Below are positions 58,663 through 64,000 of a DNA stretch of 64,000 nt, in pieces. This DNA comes from Corynebacterium faecale (GTDB lineage: Bacteria; Actinomycetota; Actinomycetes; Mycobacteriales; Mycobacteriaceae): positions 1,922,001 through 1,986,000 of the forward strand of contig NZ_CP047204.1 in the NCBI RefSeq assembly GCF_030408735.1, written 5' to 3'. Positions within the stretch are counted from its first letter, which is position 1, and the number at the start of each line of letters is the position of its first letter. The notes under the pieces are model-generated. The model did not search any database and was not told the DNA's origin. It was given only the letters and a program-made list of their open reading frames with translations. The position numbers and the translations under genes were made by a program.

Positions 58663-58798
58663 GAAACACCTCTATGGTGACCAGGTGAATGCATTCATCG
58701 CAGGGAGGGAACCGGACGGAGACCCGAGCAGTCCAACCTGATTGACACAACTGATCAATCAGTCGGCTCAGGCCGCAAAGCTAGGGGGACTCCACCGC

Positions 58799-59506
58799 AT
58801 GATCACCACCACTCCTTCCCACCACTTGTTATCACTTCATCCGCTGGAGCCCTTCCCGGATCCAGCGGGGCCCGCGTCCATCCACCTTGATGTCTCCATG
58901 CTGCAGCCGCGGTTGCATCCCCGGGCCTGGCGGGAACGGATCCGGTTGAGCGATGACGGATTCTGCGACTGCCCTGTCAGTATCAATCTTTCCCGCACCC
59001 TGGCCATGGGGCTGGTGGCAGGCTCATCAACGTTGAGCCACCGCGCGCTTGCAGAACTCAGGCTGGGAACCCGGCAGGCCTGGGATCTGGCGGCAGATAA
59101 TCTCGTCGTGTCGGCCCGTTCCCCGCTCGGGACACGGTTCTACCTCCGCCAGGCAATGGATACCGGGCTGATCTCCGTCCCCGCCGCAATCCAGGTCAAG
59201 GTTCCCGGCGCGCCAGTCACCGCGTGGTTAGCCCATCCCCGGACCTTCACCATCCTCAACCGCCATCTTGAGGACCGTCTTGGTTCCGATCTGACCTATC
59301 TGGCCCCACAGCCAGACCTGCTCATCGTCCTTCCCGCTGATGACGGAGCAGATCCTGAGCCATCAGCGAAGGAGTTATCAGACACGGTGTCTGGACCGGG
59401 CCGATCAGCTGGGGAGCTGATCAGCACGGTGGCCCTGAATTACCGGTTGGGTTTTCCGGCACCCCGGGTGGCCGATATCCGGGTTCCCCAGCCTCAGGTT
59501 GCCTGA
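58799..59506 (+). CDS. Protein of unknown function (235 aa), upstream of treY
   Basis: I do not recognise the family. It is soluble, has no signal, and shows a DCPVSINLSRTLAMGLVAGSS-like region (residues about 55-75) and a C-terminal LNYRLGFPAP. ATG 58799 has GGGGGA about nine bases upstream; an earlier in-frame ATG at 58742 is weaker. It stands between the exonuclease and treY, in the same direction. Confidence 0.7.
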   Translation: MITTTPSHHLLSLHPLEPFPDPAGPASIHLDVSMLQPRLHPRAWRERIRLSDDGFCDCPVSINLSRTLAMGLVAGSSTLSHRALAELRLGTRQAWDLAADNLVVSARSPLGTRFYLRQAMDTGLISVPAAIQVKVPGAPVTAWLAHPRTFTILNRHLEDRLGSDLTYLAPQPDLLIVLPADDGADPEPSAKELSDTVSGPGRSAGELISTVALNYRLGFPAPRVADIRVPQPQVA

Positions 59507-59601
59507 CGCAGTCGGTGGGTTGTCATTAGGATCGGTGAGCGACAGATATCGCGGCATTTATCACAACACTTTTATGCAGTGTGATTACAGGAGGAACTCC
59601 C

Positions 59602-62043
59602 ATGGCACGTCCGATCACAGCCACCTACCGGCTTCAGCTCCGAGGACCACAGGCAGACGAATCGGGGCGATCATTCGGTTTCGCCGAGGCCAAGGCACTC
59701 CTGCCCTACCTGAAGAAGCTGGGCACCAGCCACCTGTATCTCTCCCCCATCCTGACCTCCATGCCGGATTCCAACCACGGTTATGACGTGATCGACCCCA
59801 CCACCATCAATGAGGAGCTCGGTGGTATCGAGGGGTTCCGCGCACTGGCGGAGGCGACCCATGAGTACGGGATGGGCATCATCATCGACATTGTGCCGAA
59901 CCACCTGGGCATTGCGGTTCCCCACCTGAACAAATGGTGGTGGGATGTCCTTAAATTCGGGCAGGAATCCGAGTTTGAGTACTACTTTGATATCGACTGG
60001 CATGAAGATAACGGTTCAGGTGGCAAACTCGGTATCCCGATCCTGGGATCCGAAGGGGACACCGACAAGCTCGAGCTGGATGAGTTCAACGATGAAAAGG
60101 TTCTCCGCTACTACGAGCACATCTTCCCCATCACTCCCGGCACTGGTAGCGGCACCGCCCAGGAGGTGTATGCACGTCAGCACTACAGTTTGAATTACTG
60201 GCGTGACGGTGTGATCAACTACCGCCGTTTCTTCTCTGTGAACACCCTCGCCGGTGTCCGTCAGGAAGATGCCATGGTGTTCGAACACACCCACCGTATC
60301 TTGCGTGAACTGGTGGCTGAGGACCTCATTGACGGAGTCCGTGTGGATCATCCGGATGGATTATCGGATCCCTTCGGTTACCTTCACCGCCTGCGTGAAG
60401 TGATCGGGAAGGATCGTTGGCTGCTCATTGAGAAGATCCTCGGTGTGGAGGAGCCACTTGATCCGCGTCTGTCCGTGGATGGCACCACCGGTTATGACGC
60501 CCTGCGTGAACTCGATGGGGTGTTCATCTCCCGCGAGGAGGAGGATCATTTCTCCATGTTGGCGCTCCAGCGAACCGGATCCACCTGGGATGATGTGGCC
60601 CTCCACTCCACCGAGGCCACGCTGAAGCGGGAGATCGCACAGACTGAACTGCATGCGGAGGTCCGTCGACTCGCCCGCGCCATGCGCCGGGACAACTTCT
60701 CCACCGCGGGCAGCAATGTCTCCGAGGAGAAGCTCCACGAGACCATCGAGGAGCTCATCGCAGCCATGCCTGTGTACCGCGCGGACTATATCTCCCTGTC
60801 ACGCACCACAGCTGCCATCATCGCGGATATGTCCAAGCGTTTCCCTTCCCGCCGCAACGCCCTGGATCTCATCGCGGCAGCCCTGCTGGGCAATGGTGAG
60901 GCGAAGATACGCTTCGCCCAGGTCTGTGGTGCTGTCATGGCGAAGGGTGTGGAGGACACCACCTTCTACCGCGCGGCCCGTCTGGTGGCTCTGCAGGAGG
61001 TGGGTGGCGCACCGGGCCGATTCGGTGTCTCCGCAGCGGAGTTCCACCTGCTGCAGGAGGAGCGCAGCATGCTGTGGCCCCGCGCCATGACCACGCTGTC
61101 CACCCACGACACCAAACGTGGTGAGGACGTGCGGGCCCGGATCATTGAGCTCACCGAGAGTCCCTCGGAGTTCTCCGAGCTGGTCAACCGCGTCAGTGCC
61201 ATCCTGCCGTCACCCGATGGTGCCACCGGTTTCTTCCTGTTCCAGAATCTCCTGGGAGTCTGGCCCGCCGATGGGGTGATCACGGAATCCCTGCGGACCC
61301 GTTTCCATGATTACGCTCAGAAGGCGGTTCGGGAAGCCTCAGTGAAAACCACCTGGGTGGATCCGAATGAGAGTTTTGAAATAGCGATATCGGATTGGAT
61401 CGATGCGCTGTTCGATGGCCCGGCCACCTCCCTGATCACCGAGTTCGTGGTGAAACTGAACAGGGGTGCCATCCAGATCTCCCTGGGCAGGAAGATGCTG
61501 CAGTTGGTGGGTTCTGGCATCCCGGATACCTACCAGGGAGCGGAGTTCTTCGAGGACTCACTGGTGGATCCCGACAACCGCCGGTTCGTGGACTACACCG
61601 CCCGTTCCCAGGCTCTTGACCAGCTGGAGGACTGGGATTGGTCGGAGGTGTCGCAGCCTGATTTCGGGCACCTGGAGGAGCACCACAACCTGGCCAAGAT
61701 GGCTGTGGTGAAACACGCTCTGGCCGTGCGCAGTGAGTACCCGGCCTGCTTCGTCGGAGGTGACCACCAGGCGGTGTTCGCAGAGGGTCGTGCGGAGTCC
61801 CACATCGTGGGCATTGCCCGCGGAAGTGACCGTCAGCATCTCAGCATCATCGGTTTGGCTGTGCGCAGGCCACTGCTTCTGGTGGAGAAGGGTGGTTGGT
61901 TTGATACCACCGTAACGCTGCCCTCCGGGCGTTGGAAAGATCGTCTGACCGGCCGTATCTATACCGGATCAGTAGCGGCGGAAGGGATCTTCGCTGATCT
62001 GCCCACCGCGCTTCTAGTGCTCCTGCCAGAGACCGAGGTCTGA
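59602..62043 (+). CDS. treY: Maltooligosyl trehalose synthase
   Basis: Converts the reducing end of maltodextrin into a trehalosyl unit; TreZ then frees trehalose, a precursor of trehalose mycolates in this genus. The 813-residue GH13 enzyme begins ATYRLQL, and has DIVPNHLGIA, GVRVDHPDGL, WLLIEKILGVEE and LSTHDTKRGED. ATG 59602 has AGGAGG seven bases upstream; an in-frame ATG at 59581 is rejected. Linked by function to glgP and glgX. treZ is not in the window. Confidence 0.96.
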   Translation: MARPITATYRLQLRGPQADESGRSFGFAEAKALLPYLKKLGTSHLYLSPILTSMPDSNHGYDVIDPTTINEELGGIEGFRALAEATHEYGMGIIIDIVPNHLGIAVPHLNKWWWDVLKFGQESEFEYYFDIDWHEDNGSGGKLGIPILGSEGDTDKLELDEFNDEKVLRYYEHIFPITPGTGSGTAQEVYARQHYSLNYWRDGVINYRRFFSVNTLAGVRQEDAMVFEHTHRILRELVAEDLIDGVRVDHPDGLSDPFGYLHRLREVIGKDRWLLIEKILGVEEPLDPRLSVDGTTGYDALRELDGVFISREEEDHFSMLALQRTGSTWDDVALHSTEATLKREIAQTELHAEVRRLARAMRRDNFSTAGSNVSEEKLHETIEELIAAMPVYRADYISLSRTTAAIIADMSKRFPSRRNALDLIAAALLGNGEAKIRFAQVCGAVMAKGVEDTTFYRAARLVALQEVGGAPGRFGVSAAEFHLLQEERSMLWPRAMTTLSTHDTKRGEDVRARIIELTESPSEFSELVNRVSAILPSPDGATGFFLFQNLLGVWPADGVITESLRTRFHDYAQKAVREASVKTTWVDPNESFEIAISDWIDALFDGPATSLITEFVVKLNRGAIQISLGRKMLQLVGSGIPDTYQGAEFFEDSLVDPDNRRFVDYTARSQALDQLEDWDWSEVSQPDFGHLEEHHNLAKMAVVKHALAVRSEYPACFVGGDHQAVFAEGRAESHIVGIARGSDRQHLSIIGLAVRRPLLLVEKGGWFDTTVTLPSGRWKDRLTGRIYTGSVAAEGIFADLPTALLVLLPETEV

Positions 62044-62084
62044 TCAGCCCCACGCATCGCACCGGGCTACGATAGGTAGCTGTG

Positions 62085-63173
62085 ATGCAAGACAACACAC
62101 TGGCCAGGTTCGGCAGTTATTACCATGAATTCCGGCGCGCCCATCCTGAGGTCGCGTCAGATTTCCGCACCGCCATCGAGGAGCTCCTCACCGATGGCGG
62201 TGTCACCTATGACCGGGTCAGTACCCGGTTGAAGGATTGGTCCAGCCTCAAGGCCAAGGCCCGGAAGAAGCACCCTGATGGCACACTCCTGTACCCGGAT
62301 CCCCGCCATGACATCCACGACATGATGGGCGTGCGGATCACCACCTATAACTCCACGGAGATCCCGGTGGCCCTGAAGGTGCTGCGGGATTCCTTCACGG
62401 TGCACAAATCCGTGGACAAGGCCGCGGAGACCCGGATCTCCGGTGGATTCGGTTATGGTTCACACCACCTGAACCTGGAAGTGGATGAGAACAACGAGGA
62501 CCTACAGGACTATGTGGGGATGGTCTTCGAGGTGCAGGTCCGCACCGTGCTGCAGCATGCCTGGGCAGAATTCGAACACGATATCCGCTATAAGCGCACC
62601 GGTGTGTCCGTCGGCGGCGAAGGTTTAGACGCAGGGGATCTCAACCCCGAGGTGGACCGCATGTTCACCCTCGCCGCCGGCCTGATCGAGCTGGCGGATC
62701 AGCAGTTCGACCAGATCGCGGCACTGAAGGAGACAGGCCGGGATACGGATGAGACGGTGGAGCTCACCGCCGAGACCCTCCCGGGCGTGTTGGCCATGTT
62801 GATCGGCGGCAGATTCCCACGCCCCAGGTCTGAAACCTACCGCTTCCTGGAGGATATTCTCATCGCCAACGGTGTCACCTCGGTGGGGGCGTTGCGTGAT
62901 TTGCTCAACGTGGGTGACATTGAGCTGCTGATCAAGGTCATGCGCTACCGTTTCCACCCAGGCCAGATCCGTATCATCGATGACCTGCTGCTCAAGAAGT
63001 TCGGCAAGGATCACATCGAGGCCACCGCGCCGAAGGATGCTCAACCCTCTCAGGCTAAACGCAGGCGGCAACTGAAGCGGAAACTGGATCTCATGCAGCA
63101 GTCACATATCGCGGACCCCGTGGACACAGACACAGCGGAGGTAACCCGGGAGGATTCAGGGGACACCGAATAA
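62085..63173 (+). CDS. relS: Small alarmone synthetase (RelA/SpoT synthetase domain, RelS type)
   Basis: Makes (p)ppGpp-type alarmones without the hydrolase and regulatory domains of Rel. Residues 40-190 carry the synthetase motifs: RLKDWSSLKAKARKK (ATP-binding), DMMGVRI, GYGSHHLNLE and QVRTVLQHAWAEFEHDIRYK. In the usual GYRSLH G-loop this protein has Gly125 where Arg is common. A C-terminal 160-residue extension, largely helical, ends in a polar tail. It is larger than RelP/RelQ. The location next to treY matches the C. glutamicum relS position as I recall it. GTG 62082 is adjacent and could be used; ATG 62085 has better spacing from AGG. Confidence 0.85.
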   Translation: MQDNTLARFGSYYHEFRRAHPEVASDFRTAIEELLTDGGVTYDRVSTRLKDWSSLKAKARKKHPDGTLLYPDPRHDIHDMMGVRITTYNSTEIPVALKVLRDSFTVHKSVDKAAETRISGGFGYGSHHLNLEVDENNEDLQDYVGMVFEVQVRTVLQHAWAEFEHDIRYKRTGVSVGGEGLDAGDLNPEVDRMFTLAAGLIELADQQFDQIAALKETGRDTDETVELTAETLPGVLAMLIGGRFPRPRSETYRFLEDILIANGVTSVGALRDLLNVGDIELLIKVMRYRFHPGQIRIIDDLLLKKFGKDHIEATAPKDAQPSQAKRRRQLKRKLDLMQQSHIADPVDTDTAEVTREDSGDTE

Positions 63174-63243
63174 TACAAACCCTCAACGCACCGAGTACGC
63201 TGTGTAACGAAATATGAACCTGCAGATCAAGGAGCTAACACCA

Positions 63244-63375
63244 ATGGGGCTATCCATCCTGGACTTCCCGATGCTCGCAGACTTCCTCCACGTGTGGGGT
63301 CTGACCATCGCCAACTTCTTCCGCCCGATGGGCATCGATTTCCCGCCGGCTGACTGGAGCCTGGGCTCCATCTAG
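63244..63375 (+). CDS. Probable small protein of 43 residues
   Basis: An ATG at 63244 is preceded at nine bases by AAGGAG, a near-perfect ribosome-binding site. It opens a 43-codon frame ending TAG at 63375. The peptide has a hydrophobic, Trp- and Phe-rich pattern (LSILDFPMLADFLHVWGL, ANFFRPMGIDFPPADW) suggesting an amphipathic membrane-active helix pair. A strong intrinsic terminator follows 27 bp later. An in-frame ATG at 63214 would add ten residues but lacks a site. Third-position GC is high, as in real genes here. Small secreted or membrane peptides such as PorA/PorH (45-57 residues) are known in this genus, but I see no direct resemblance. Confidence 0.65.
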   Translation: MGLSILDFPMLADFLHVWGLTIANFFRPMGIDFPPADWSLGSI

Positions 63376-63401
63376 CCGGCCTCTCCAGCCCCCTCGGCTC
63401 C

Positions 63402-63436
63402 AACGGGAACACCTCCTCGGTGTTCCCGTTTTCTTC
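63402..63436 (+). terminator. Intrinsic terminator of the 43-aa gene
   Basis: A perfect 12-bp stem (63402-63413 with 63419-63430) with a 5-nt loop is followed by TTCTTCT. It is 27 bp after the small gene's stop, far from relS (about 230 bp), and so supports a separate short transcript. Confidence 0.88.
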
Positions 63437-63572
63437 TCCCCCGCGCGCCCCCGATGCTTGTCGACGAAAAACCCACCCCTGCACCCCATGCCCGTTGTTG
63501 TCCTCTGAGGATCGCACAGCAGGGTCACGCAGCGGGACACTGAAGAGTTACACCGACCCCGTCGAAGATGAT

Positions 63573-63592
63573 ATTGTTGATATATCTACAAT
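63573..63592. promoter_or_regulatory. 20-bp near-palindrome upstream of the luciferase-like gene
   Basis: ATTGT-T-GATATATC-T-ACAAT is a palindrome with one mismatched pair. It lies 30-50 bp before ATG 63623 in an AT-rich stretch, where a promoter is expected. It looks like an operator for a dimeric MarR- or TetR-type repressor. The regulator would be outside the window. Confidence 0.5.
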
Positions 63593-63622
63593 CGATCTGA
63601 TCCAGGAAGGCCTTCACCTCTC

Positions 63623-64000
63623 ATGACCGACCACACCCCGACCACCCGGAACCTCTCCTTCGGCCTCGACACTTTCGGCGACAGCGCCACTGACCTCAAT
63701 GGCAACCCGGTCTCCCACGCACAGACCCTGCGTGACATCGTGGATCAAGCCGTCCTGGCGGAGGAGGTCGGCGTGGACATCATCGGCCTGGGAGAACATC
63801 ACCGCGAGGACTACGCTGTCTCCGCACCAGATATCGTGATGGCAGCCATCCTGGCCAAGACTGAACGCCTCAAGGTCACCTCCTCTGTCACCGTGCTCTC
63901 CTCCGATGATCCGGTCCGTATCTTCGAGCGATGGTCCACCATGAACGCACTGTCAGGTGGCCGTGCGGAGATCACCCTGGGTCGTGGTTCCTTCATCGAG
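63623..64000 (+). CDS. Luciferase-like (LLM) flavin-dependent oxidoreductase, 5' part
   Basis: The first 126 residues are visible: FGLDTFGDSATDLNGNP at the start, DQAVLAEEVGVDIIGLGEHHREDYAVSAPD, and LKVTSSVTVLSSDDPVRIFERWSTMNALSGGRAEITLGRGS (listed in parts). These are typical of bacterial-luciferase-type barrels binding FMN or F420. The end lies outside the window. AGGAAGG precedes the ATG by about 12 bp. A putative operator stands upstream. Confidence 0.9.
   Translation, partial: MTDHTPTTRNLSFGLDTFGDSATDLNGNPVSHAQTLRDIVDQAVLAEEVGVDIIGLGEHHREDYAVSAPDIVMAAILAKTERLKVTSSVTVLSSDDPVRIFERWSTMNALSGGRAEITLGRGSFIE

Overview
The window comes from a high-GC, mycolate-type actinobacterium of the genus Corynebacterium, most likely the C. 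glutamicum / C. efficiens lineage. The glutamate dehydrogenase and pyruvate kinase are nearly identical to the C. glutamicum proteins as I remember them. The gene order matches the conserved corynebacterial/mycobacterial blocks, and AmtR-type nitrogen operators are visible. I found no tRNA, rRNA, CRISPR array, insertion sequence or prophage.

Layout. (1) 1-19.7 kb, minus strand: amtB-glnK-glnD nitrogen control genes, then ftsY, a giant unknown protein, smc, acylphosphatase, an unusual alpha/beta hydrolase, an AGCS amino-acid carrier, mutM, rnc, a DUF177 protein and a SepIVA-like coiled-coil protein. The order glnD-glnK-amt-ftsY-smc-acyP-mutM-rnc-DUF177-sepIVA is the same as M. tuberculosis Rv2918c-Rv2927c. 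The giant protein, the hydrolase and the carrier are insertions into that backbone. (2) 19.8-34.3 kb: a heterodimeric ABC exporter, gdhA, glycerate kinase, a small conserved protein, a GalT/HIT-like protein, an M20 amidohydrolase, glgP, a VOC dioxygenase and pyk. (3) 34.5-45.5 kb, minus strand: lgt, a TrpC-like protein without its catalytic residues, a Trp-associated membrane protein, and the operon hisD-hisC-hisB-(75-aa membrane protein)-(MFS)-hisH-hisA-impA-hisF-hisI. This mirrors the mycobacterial his-trp-lgt-pyk block, but trpE, trpB and trpA are gone. (4) 45.8-64 kb: a two-domain YbjN-like protein, a membrane protein, a lipoprotein, a TetR regulator with glgX, an iron/B12-type ABC importer, an Ltp-family surface protein with an exact internal duplication, an HxlR regulator, a three-domain exonuclease, a hypothetical protein, treY, a small alarmone synthetase, a short unlisted 43-aa gene with its own ribosome-binding site and terminator, and the start of a luciferase-like oxidoreductase.

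How the genes work together: amtB/glnK/glnD and gdhA form an ammonium uptake, sensing and assimilation set, with AmtR-type boxes at amtB and a possible one at gdhA. glgP, glgX and treY serve glycogen breakdown and glycogen-to-trehalose conversion. ftsY, smc, rnc and sepIVA are cell-biology housekeeping genes. The his operon is nearly complete and carries its own transporter.

The best candidates for something undescribed are the catalytically dead TrpC paralogue, the hydrolase with a glycine-rich membrane segment, the 1126-aa protein between ftsY and smc, the exactly duplicated Ltp protein, and the 43-aa gene at 63.2 kb. Start codons were chosen by ribosome-binding-site spacing and family N-termini. 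All family assignments come from reading motifs, not from a database search.
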